Part shown: positions 47,858 to 53,921 of the stretch, one piece after another
Position numbering within the stretch: position 1 is the stretch's first letter
How the letters are laid out: every line of letters starts with the position of its first letter
Assembly: GCF_003284725.1 (NCBI RefSeq)
Contig: NZ_PGTO01000004.1
Coordinates: 186,001 to 250,000 of the forward strand
DNA length: 64,000 nucleotides
Direction of reading: 5' to 3'
From: Paramagnetospirillum kuznetsovii
Lineage (GTDB): Bacteria; Pseudomonadota; Alphaproteobacteria; Rhodospirillales; Magnetospirillaceae
Position numbers and translations under genes: made by a program
Notes under the pieces: generated by a model
Seen by the model: the letters and a program-made list of their open reading frames with translations, nothing else
Databases searched by the model: none
Told to the model about the DNA's origin: nothing

Positions 47858-48259
47858 ATGGCCAAGCTTTATTTCGTTGTCGGCGGCGAATACGCCGATA
47901 CTTCGTTCTCCGTCATCGCCCCCGGTCATTCGGAGGAGCGTTTCGGTCCCTTTGATGAACGGGAAGCCCATATTTGCTGGCGTGCCCTCACCGGCAAGTC
48001 GGTGGACAACGCCATGGTGCGGTATTTCATCCGCGCCGGAGAAGACGCGGCTGAGGAAACTTGGTACGTGGTCGGCGGCGAATACTCCGACACAACTTTC
48101 CAAGAGATCGCGCCCGGTCGCACCAAGCAGGTGGTCGGCCCGTTCAGCCGTAAGGAAGCGCTGGACAAGTGGCGGGAACTGACCGGCAAGACGGTGGACA
48201 ACGCCCTGGCCCGGTTCGATCTGTGCACCGGCGAGGAACTGAAGCGTCAGGGTCTTTAA
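47858..48259 (+). CDS. DUF4170-like protein with internal duplication
   Basis: 133 residues consisting of two copies of one ~58-residue unit. Unit 1 (about 4-60) has YFVVGGEYADTSF, APGHSEERFGPF and LTGKSVDNAMVRY. Unit 2 (about 68-125) has WYVVGGEYSDTTF, APGRTKQVVGPF and LTGKTVDNALARF. The unit resembles DUF4170, usually single-copy in alphaproteobacteria. Cytoplasmic, function unknown. ATG at 47858 with GGGAAAGAG upstream; followed 67 bp later by a ferredoxin gene. Confidence 0.8.
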   Translation: MAKLYFVVGGEYADTSFSVIAPGHSEERFGPFDEREAHICWRALTGKSVDNAMVRYFIRAGEDAAEETWYVVGGEYSDTTFQEIAPGRTKQVVGPFSRKEALDKWRELTGKTVDNALARFDLCTGEELKRQGL

Positions 48260-48326
48260 ACCCTTACAAAGTACCGGTGATTGCGGTATTCGTTGTAAGC
48301 ATTCTAATTTTGACGGGAGATCATCC

Positions 48327-48659
48327 GTGTCGCACTACCCCAACAAGTATCATGCCTTCGTCTGTGGCCAGCGCCGTCCCGACGGGCATCCGCGCGGCTG
48401 CTGCACCAGCAAGGGCGGCGGCGCTCCGCTGTTCGAGCGTCTGGCCGGGAAGGTCAGTGAATTGAACCTCTGGGAGCAGGGTGTCAGCGTCGCGACCGCC
48501 AGCTGCCTCGGCTTTTGCAAGGCTGGTCCCTTGATGGTCGTCTATCCCGAGGGCATCTGGTACAAGCCCGAGAACGTGGCCGATATCGACGAGATCGTTC
48601 AATCGCACTTCGCCAATCACAAGCCGGTCGAGCGGCTGATGGTCACTCCCGGCAAGTGA
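48327..48659 (+). CDS. thioredoxin-like [2Fe-2S] ferredoxin
   Basis: 110 residues. Cysteine spacing C13...CC (25-26) then C59...C63 in ATASCLGFCKAGPLMVVYPEG matches thioredoxin-fold 2Fe-2S ferredoxins (also the NuoE C-terminal type). HAFVCGQRRPDGHPRGCC is the first ligand loop. A small electron carrier; partner unknown. GTG start at 48327 with GGGAGA seven bases upstream. Stop lies 6 bp from the convergent CULT gene. Confidence 0.88.
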   Translation: MSHYPNKYHAFVCGQRRPDGHPRGCCTSKGGGAPLFERLAGKVSELNLWEQGVSVATASCLGFCKAGPLMVVYPEGIWYKPENVADIDEIVQSHFANHKPVERLMVTPGK

Positions 48660-48665
48660 TGCCGT

Positions 48666-49049
48666 TCAGATCTTGGACGTGGTCAGCATGTCCTTGATCA
48701 GACCGAAGAAAATCCTGGGCTCGGCGGCGCCTTCGTAACGCCAGCCCAGGTGCGCGCCACAGGCACGGCAGGCGGCCAGCCGCCATAAATATCCCGAAAA
48801 CCATGTGAACACCCCCGACGCCGCGCCGTCGGCCGCCGCCCCCGTGGCGTCGCGGAAGCATAGGATACGGAATAACAGTCCGGCGGGATTGAAGACCACA
48901 TGCTCGTGGTCGCCGTTCATGCGCATTTCCCAGGTGCCACGGGTCACCAATGAATGGCACCGGCTACAGTAATAATCAATATCATCGCGCCAAGGCGTCG
49001 TGGTGACTTCTGACTTGGTGGCATCACGGGGCATTTCGTTTGTCGTCAC
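48666..49049 (-). CDS. single-domain CULT (cereblon thalidomide-binding-like) protein
   Basis: 127 residues from GTG at 49049 (ATG at 49034 is an in-frame alternative). Zinc ligands: CSRC (Cys28, Cys31) and CRAC (Cys94, Cys97). Aromatic cage: Trp83, Trp89 and Trp103, spacing 6 and 14, identical to Trp380/386/400 of human cereblon and Trp79/85/99 recalled for MsCI4 of M. gryphiswaldense. Tyr105 follows as in MsCI4. NGDHEHVVFNPAG and FFGLIKD are further conserved blocks. The known domain binds thalidomide-type imides and uridine in vitro; the natural bacterial role is unsettled. Probably cytoplasmic. Confidence 0.9.
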   Translation of the reverse strand: MTTNEMPRDATKSEVTTTPWRDDIDYYCSRCHSLVTRGTWEMRMNGDHEHVVFNPAGLLFRILCFRDATGAAADGAASGVFTWFSGYLWRLAACRACGAHLGWRYEGAAEPRIFFGLIKDMLTTSKI

Positions 49050-49158
49050 TCGTGCATGTCAGCGCTGGCTTGGGTCGCAACATCGTTTTGATTAGGTTCA
49101 CCTGATCGAAGGTATAAGCCGCTTATCCCATTACCTTTTTTACATTCATATGCCGCTA

Positions 49159-49177
49159 ATTTAATGTCGCATTAAAT
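49159..49177. promoter_or_regulatory. AT-rich palindrome between the CULT gene and the 65-residue ORF
   Basis: ATTTAATG-tcg-CATTAAAT, a perfect 8-bp inverted repeat with a 3-bp spacer, 25 bp upstream of the ATG at 49203 and in the divergent 153-bp gap. It stands out from the GC-rich surroundings and overlaps a plausible -10 region, so an operator is likely. Confidence 0.55.
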
Positions 49178-49202
49178 ATAGGGCATTCGAGGCGAGGACG
49201 GC

Positions 49203-49400
49203 ATGTATCAGGACGACGCCAGCGCCATAGACCGGCTTACCGCGCTGCTGGACGATGAAGCGCAGGGGCTGCCTTTCGACGTGGAAGAGGCGGCTCGCCT
49301 TGCCCAGGAAGTTGCCCGAATCATTCCCGAGGTCTCGCCCTATATGCGGCGCATCGCCGAGCGGCTGAAGGCTCGCCAGGGCAGGACCAGGGCGGCCTAG
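49203..49400 (+). CDS. small hypothetical protein
   Basis: 65 residues, acidic N-terminal half and basic C-terminal tail, predicted wholly helical (DDEAQGLPFDVEEAARLAQE), no recognised domain. ATG at 49203 preceded by GAGGCGAGGA. Divergent from the CULT gene and sharing its palindromic intergenic region; 4-bp overlap with the convergent parvulin gene. Function unknown; a regulatory or adaptor role would be a guess. Confidence 0.6.
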   Translation: MYQDDASAIDRLTALLDDEAQGLPFDVEEAARLAQEVARIIPEVSPYMRRIAERLKARQGRTRAA

Positions 49401-49717
49401 TCCGTCCGCTGGATGAGATGATAGCCGAACGGTGTCTCCACCACGCCGCTGGTTTCACCCGGCTCCAACTTGAAGGCGGCCATATCGAATTCCGGCACCA
49501 TGGCACCCTTGGGAAAGAAGCCCAGATCGCCGCCATCCTCGGACGAGGGGCAGTCGGAATATTGGCGGGCCATCGCGCCGAAATCGGCGCCTTCCCTGAT
49601 TTCCTCCATGATCTCGGAAATGGCGGACAGCGCTTCCTCCTTGGTGCGGCTGGCCTGCGAACGCATGGAGCCCTTGTACATCAGCAGGATATGGGCGGCG
49701 CGGATCTGGTCGGACAT
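49397..49717 (-). CDS. parvulin-type peptidyl-prolyl isomerase
   Basis: 106 residues, a single PpiC/rotamase domain: IRAAHILLMYKG at the start, then YSDCPSSEDGGDLGFFPKG and ETPFGYHLIQRTD at the end. No signal peptide, so cytoplasmic, like E. coli PpiC (parvulin). It catalyses cis-trans isomerisation of prolyl bonds. Lies 35 bp after the SPOUT methyltransferase gene on the same strand. Confidence 0.93.
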   Translation of the reverse strand: MSDQIRAAHILLMYKGSMRSQASRTKEEALSAISEIMEEIREGADFGAMARQYSDCPSSEDGGDLGFFPKGAMVPEFDMAAFKLEPGETSGVVETPFGYHLIQRTD

Positions 49718-49752
49718 GGAACGGCTCCGAAGGAGGGAAGGGAAGGTTCACT

Positions 49753-50535
49753 CTAGGCCGAACGGCGGGCCTTCGCCAATTCATGAATCAGGATGGCGGC
49801 GGTGGCCGCCACGTTCAAGGACTGGATGCGGCCAGTGCCCATGATGGTGGCGATCTCGTCGCAGGCGGCCAGGGTGGCAGGCGGCAGACCGCTTTCCTCA
49901 TTCCCCAGAATCATGGCGATGGGCTTGGCCGACGGAGCTAGACAGTCGGTCAAGGGGCGACCGGCGCCCAGGGCGGTGCCGACAATTCTGTGGGAATCCC
50001 TCAGCCGTTTCAAAGCCGGAATAAGTTTCGGGGTGTGAAAGACCTCGATCCATTCCAGTCCGCCCTCGGAGACCCGGAAGGCGGCTTCCGACGGCAGGGC
50101 CTGGGCGGGATTGTCCGAGACGATCAGCCGCTCCATGCCGAAGAAGGCCATGGTCCGGGCGATGGCGCCCAGATTGTGCGGATTGCCGACGCCGTCGAGG
50201 ATCAGCAGCGGCGCGCCCGATTTGGCCCATAGCCGCGCCTCGGCCGGATCGAACACGGCCAGCGGCTTGGGTTTCGCCACCACCACGATGCCGCCGTGCA
50301 ATTGGGTGCCCGCGATCTTGCTGAGTTCATCGGTGGGCACCAGCCGGTAGGGCTTGTGCTGCTTGGCCATCAGGGTGCAGAACCCCCCGACCAGCGGCTT
50401 CATGCGGTCGTCGTAGAACAGGCGTTCGGCCCGGCGGGGATCGTGCTCGAACAGCGCCTTGACCGCCGGCAGGCCGGTGATGCGGTCGGTGTCGTCCTTC
50501 GGGGGCTTCTTGTGTGGAGCCGGGGCTCGTGCCAT
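49753..50535 (-). CDS. TrmH-family (SPOUT) RNA 2'-O-methyltransferase
   Basis: 260 residues. A substrate-binding N-terminal domain (about 18-90) precedes the trefoil-knot SPOUT domain with LILDGVGNPHNLGAIART, MILGNEESGLP and SLNVAATAAIL, the three TrmH motifs. It methylates a ribose 2'-OH in rRNA or tRNA; which site is not predictable (RlmB/TsnR-like). A basic proline-rich N-terminus (HKKPPKDD) may help RNA binding. Confidence 0.92.
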   Translation of the reverse strand: MARAPAPHKKPPKDDTDRITGLPAVKALFEHDPRRAERLFYDDRMKPLVGGFCTLMAKQHKPYRLVPTDELSKIAGTQLHGGIVVVAKPKPLAVFDPAEARLWAKSGAPLLILDGVGNPHNLGAIARTMAFFGMERLIVSDNPAQALPSEAAFRVSEGGLEWIEVFHTPKLIPALKRLRDSHRIVGTALGAGRPLTDCLAPSAKPIAMILGNEESGLPPATLAACDEIATIMGTGRIQSLNVAATAAILIHELAKARRSA

Positions 50536-50567
50536 GACAGGGCCTAATCTTCAGTGTGGAGAGTGTT

Positions 50568-51113
50568 GTGCCTCGGCTGATCCTGTTCAACAAGCCTTAT
50601 GACGTGCTGACCCAGTTCACCGACCGCGAAGGCGGACGCGCGACCCTGAAGCAGTTCATCGACGTGCCCGGGGTCTATGCCGCCGGACGGCTGGACCGGG
50701 ATTCGGAAGGGCTGCTGGTGTTGACCGATTCCGGGCCGCTGATCAAGCGTATCAGCGATCCCCGCGCCAGGCTGCCCAAGACCTATTGGGCCCAGGTGGA
50801 GGGTAGCCCCACCGAGGAGGCCTTGGACCGCCTGAGGCACGGCGTGACGCTGAACGATGGGCCAACGGCGCCCGCCCAGGCATGTTTGATGGAGGAACCG
50901 GCCGATCTTTGGCCGCGCCATCCGCCCATCCGTTATCGCGCCGCCATTCCCACCGCCTGGATTCAGCTGATCATCACCGAAGGCCGCAACCGCCAGGTCC
51001 GGCGCATGACCGCCGCCGTTGGCTTCCCAACCCTGCGGCTTGTTCGCTGGGCGGTGGGGGAGTGGACCCTGAACGGGCTGAACCCTGGCCAGTGGCGAGA
51101 CGAAACACCCTAA
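50568..51113 (+). CDS. RluE-like 23S rRNA pseudouridine synthase
   Basis: 181 residues without an S4 domain, as in RluE (E. coli 23S U2457). The catalytic Asp is in [12 protein letters not shown], and KTYWAQVEG and [15 protein letters not shown] are the other family motifs. The GTG at 50568 was chosen because GGAGAG stands four bases upstream; GTG at 50556 would add four residues. Divergent from the SPOUT gene across 32 bp, so two RNA-modification genes share a promoter region. Confidence 0.93.
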   Translation: MPRLILFNKPYDVLTQFTDREGGRATLKQFIDVPGVYAAGRLDRDSEGLLVLTDSGPLIKRISDPRARLPKTYWAQVEGSPTEEALDRLRHGVTLNDGPTAPAQACLMEEPADLWPRHPPIRYRAAIPTAWIQLIITEGRNRQVRRMTAAVGFPTLRLVRWAVGEWTLNGLNPGQWRDETP

Positions 51114-51565
51114 GCCGCGCTACCGCCCAATTGAGGCGGGGTCCGGGTACAAATCATCAGGCGGTTCCAGGCGTTGATTTCGGCGACCGCGAATGAAAGA
51201 TCGGCCACTTCCTTTTGTGTGAAATGGCGACGCATCTCGTCATATACATCGTCGGCGACATCGCCCTTGCACAGATGTGTCAAGGCTTCCGCCCAGTCCA
51301 GGGCCGCGCGTTCCTTCGGGCTGTAGATCGGCGCCTCGCGCCATGCGGCGAGAAGGTGCAATTGGTCCTCGGTTACCCCATGCTTTCGCGCCAATGGAAC
51401 ATGCATGGCGATACAGAAGGCGCATCCGTTAAGCTGCGATACGCGCATCTTGACCAATTCCAGCAGGCCCAGCGATATCCCGCTGTTTTGCACGTAAGCG
51501 TGCACCCCCAGCATGGCCTTATAGCCCTCGGGAGCGACGATGGTCAGGTCGAGACGTTGGTCCAT
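51110..51565 (-). CDS. carboxymuconolactone-decarboxylase-family (AhpD-like) protein
   Basis: 151 residues, all-helical AhpD fold. The redox centre matches the AhpD pattern exactly: Glu in LELVKMR, eleven residues, then CAFC and His three later (CxxCxxxH), so a thiol peroxidase or peroxide-detoxifying role is likely. ATG at 51565. Lies 47 bp downstream of an Rrf2 regulator gene on the same strand, which probably controls it. Confidence 0.9.
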   Translation of the reverse strand: MDQRLDLTIVAPEGYKAMLGVHAYVQNSGISLGLLELVKMRVSQLNGCAFCIAMHVPLARKHGVTEDQLHLLAAWREAPIYSPKERAALDWAEALTHLCKGDVADDVYDEMRRHFTQKEVADLSFAVAEINAWNRLMICTRTPPQLGGSAA

Positions 51566-51612
51566 TGCTTGGTCCTCTAAGTGGGTATCGAGTTGGTAAG
51601 GGCGGAGGCACT

Positions 51613-52143
51613 CTAATCCGTGTCGCTGCCACCGCGACGGCTTGATGTACGCCCCTCCAGCCACTGGGCGATCTGGCGGGGGAACTCTGCCGGAGCCTTG
51701 ACGGCCACCTGCGCCGCGAGCTCCGCCAACGAATGGCGGGCCAATTCGTCCTTCATGCGCTTTTCCGCCATCAGCATGATGGCGTTGATGGAGCAAACGC
51801 CGCTGGTGGCCCAGTCCGGCGCCCCGGCATTGAAAACGGCGCAGCGTTCGCGAATTTCTCGACATTCAAAGAGCCGCTTATCTCCGTCGATGGCTTCGAC
51901 CACATCCAGGAAGGTGATTTCATCGGCCGGGCGGGCCAGGGCGAAGCCTCCACGCACTCCCTCGGTGGCCTGGACGAGGCCTGCCTTGGACAATTTGGTG
52001 AAAAGCTTGGCGAGATAGTCGGAGGGAACGCCCTGAAGCTGGGCGAGATCGCGGACGCTTGGGGCCGGTGTCTGACGTTCCGATCCGGTCAGATACAACA
52101 GGCAGTGCAGGCCATACTCAACTCCGACACTGACGAACGACAC
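51613..52143 (-). CDS. Rrf2-family transcriptional regulator
   Basis: 176 residues. N-terminal winged helix (VGVEYGLHCLLYL, then APSVRDLAQLQGVPSDYLAKLF as recognition region and GVRGGFALARP as wing). Three cysteines, Cys94, Cys101 and Cys117, sit where Rrf2 proteins such as IscR and NsrR hold a Fe-S cluster, although the spacing (6 and 15 residues) differs from IscR. A redox or nitrosative signal is inferred. Likely regulates the AhpD-like gene downstream. Confidence 0.92.
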   Translation of the reverse strand: MSFVSVGVEYGLHCLLYLTGSERQTPAPSVRDLAQLQGVPSDYLAKLFTKLSKAGLVQATEGVRGGFALARPADEITFLDVVEAIDGDKRLFECREIRERCAVFNAGAPDWATSGVCSINAIMLMAEKRMKDELARHSLAELAAQVAVKAPAEFPRQIAQWLEGRTSSRRGGSDTD

Positions 52144-52242
52144 GGGAAACTCCGATGTATTGGATCGTAGTTACTGAGCCTAGGGCGCCCGCCGTGAAGA
52201 GGCAAGGAGATTCGCCCCCATGACAAAAATCGACAGTGTCCA

Positions 52243-52256
52243 GAAATCATGATTTC
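52243..52256. promoter_or_regulatory. 14-bp perfect palindrome in the Rrf2 / 40-residue ORF gap
   Basis: GAAATCATGATTTC equals its reverse complement. It lies 100 bp upstream of the Rrf2 start and 80 bp upstream of the ATG at 52336, so it could serve either divergent unit as an operator. Confidence 0.4.
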
Positions 52257-52301
52257 GCCCCAATTCCATCCCGAATGCCGCCATGATCGCCCCCTAGGCT
52301 G

Positions 52302-52326
52302 TTTCCCGGTTCAAACAACGGGGAAA
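52302..52326 (+). promoter_or_regulatory. hairpin enclosing the ribosome-binding site of a 40-residue ORF
   Basis: TTTCCCGGTT-caaac-AACGGGGAAA: ten-base arms with a single G/G mismatch. The 3' arm contains GGGGAAA, the only good Shine-Dalgarno sequence for the ATG at 52336, nine bases later. Translation would be limited by this structure. Confidence 0.5.
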
Positions 52327-52335
52327 GCCCAGATC

Positions 52336-52458
52336 ATGTCGAGCACCAGCGTTACCACCGCCTCACAGCCGTCGGAGCAAGAGAAGAAGGCCCTGGCCGT
52401 CAAGGAGGCCATCGAGGCCTTGCGCCAGCGCCGGGCGCAGATCGCCGCCTATATCTGA
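52336..52458 (+). CDS. 40-residue hypothetical peptide
   Basis: Opens MSSTSVTTASQPSEQEKKAL; the C-terminal half is a charged helix (EAIEALRQRRAQIAAY). GGGGAAAG ends nine bases before the ATG at 52336. No recognised family and no signal peptide. Convergent with the secreted-protein gene, stop-to-stop 1 bp apart. Strong ribosome site and clean boundaries favour a real small gene, but coding evidence is limited by length. Confidence 0.45.
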   Translation: MSSTSVTTASQPSEQEKKALAVKEAIEALRQRRAQIAAYI

Positions 52459-52459
52459 G

Positions 52460-52855
52460 CTACCAATCGCGCAGTACGATATTGGCGACATCGGCGACGC
52501 AGACCGTCCGCATGACACCCGGGCGGTCTGGCGACAGCGGACAGACGGTGAAATCGCCGTAGGCGGCCTTGGAGCAGGGCATTGCCGAGAACATCGTCTC
52601 GTCCAGCCAATGGGGAAGAATCTTCTCGCCACCGTGTTTGGCGTCGGCATCGGCGACGCCAAGCACGCGCTTGGTGCCGATGACCCACAGCCGGGCATTG
52701 GGAATTCCGGTGCAGGTGGTCAGGCGGGCATGGACCGTGACGCAGTCGCCGACCCGCAGGGCACTCCGCAGGCAGGCGCCGGACCGATCATCGGCGTGAA
52801 GCGGTGAGGCAAGGGTCAGAAAACCGATCGTGGTGGCGATGGCTCGCCAGGTCAC
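52460..52855 (-). CDS. secreted hypothetical protein, cysteine-containing
   Basis: 131 residues with a signal peptide (MTWRAIATTIGFLTLASPLHA, cut after residue 21 or so) and six cysteines in the mature part, pointing to periplasmic disulfides. No domain recognised. It starts 4 bp after the OmpA-type lipoprotein gene and so is in one operon with it, which suggests an envelope role. Function unknown. Confidence 0.7.
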   Translation of the reverse strand: MTWRAIATTIGFLTLASPLHADDRSGACLRSALRVGDCVTVHARLTTCTGIPNARLWVIGTKRVLGVADADAKHGGEKILPHWLDETMFSAMPCSKAAYGDFTVCPLSPDRPGVMRTVCVADVANIVLRDW

Positions 52856-52859
52856 GGCG

Positions 52860-53711
52860 CTAGCGCTTCGGTTCCCAGGTGACTTCGGCGCGGCGGTTGC
52901 GCTGTTCCTTGACGTTGTTCTTGGTGGGAACCGCCAGCTTTTCCTTGCCGAAACCGACCATATCGACGGTCACGCCGTCCACGCCCAATTTCCTGAGCTG
53001 ATCGGCCACCGCCTTGGCGCGTTTTTCCGACAGGCCCTTGTTGTAGGGCTTGCCGCCCACCGTATCGGTGAAGCCGTGAATATGGATGACCGTCGGCTTG
53101 GCCGCCTTCAGAGCCGGGGCGGCCTCATACAAGGTTTGCATGGCGGCGGCATTGATGTCGGACTTGTTGTAATCGAAAAAGACCACCAGCGGCTGGGGCA
53201 GAGACGGGGCCTCGACCACCGGAGCGGGCGGCTTCAATTTGGGTTCGGTATCCAGGAAGACGTTCTTGCAACCGGGATCGTTCTCGCGCTCCCACTCTTC
53301 CTCGATCCAGCAATCCAGCGACACCTGGGCCTTGGCGGCCAGGGCGGGAACCCGCTCGCGGGCGCCCTTGTCGAAATCGTCCATCAAGGTGGCGCGGGCC
53401 GCCGACAGTTCCGGGAGATTTTCCACCGGCACGTCCCACTTGGCGGGATCTTCCGGCGGCACCACCTCGCCCGAGGCGGCGCGAACCGACTTGCGGGCAT
53501 AGACCACCGCGTGACGCCACTCGTACTCGTCGAGGGCTTCGTGGCGGGTGGCCTCCTTGTATTCGTCGGCGAGAGCCTTGGTGAACGGCGTGCCCACCGT
53601 GGGGCTGGGGGCGGCCAACACATCTTGCACCTCGACCACCTCGAACGGGGTGGCGCAGGCGGAGACGGCGGCAAGGGCCACCAGGGCGGTCAGGACACGG
53701 ACGATCTTCAT
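52860..53711 (-). CDS. OmpA-family outer membrane lipoprotein
   Basis: 283 residues: lipoprotein signal with lipobox SACA (Cys near residue 19), a roughly 150-residue unique N-terminal part, and a C-terminal OmpA peptidoglycan-binding domain (about 165-280) with VVFFDYNKSDIN, HIHGFTDTVGG and EQRNRRAEV, including the Asp and Arg that bind diaminopimelate. A cell-wall anchoring role is inferred, like Pal but with a different N-terminus. ATG at 53711 taken; 53726 is possible. Confidence 0.9.
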   Translation of the reverse strand: MKIVRVLTALVALAAVSACATPFEVVEVQDVLAAPSPTVGTPFTKALADEYKEATRHEALDEYEWRHAVVYARKSVRAASGEVVPPEDPAKWDVPVENLPELSAARATLMDDFDKGARERVPALAAKAQVSLDCWIEEEWERENDPGCKNVFLDTEPKLKPPAPVVEAPSLPQPLVVFFDYNKSDINAAAMQTLYEAAPALKAAKPTVIHIHGFTDTVGGKPYNKGLSEKRAKAVADQLRKLGVDGVTVDMVGFGKEKLAVPTKNNVKEQRNRRAEVTWEPKR

Positions 53712-53921
53712 GGCAGGTCTCGTCAAGCAATGGGCGACCCGATCCGGTCAAGGCTCAGGCACCATTCCAATCTTGCAAGACGAAACACAATTGTCCAGAA
53801 AAATACTTCACGCCGTTTGGCGCATGGAAAGTAAGTGGCAGGAAGGAGTCAGACTAGACTTAAATCACCGTCTTAAATGCATCGGATTCGCTTCGTGATA
53901 AAATCGCTTAAAAACAATGCG

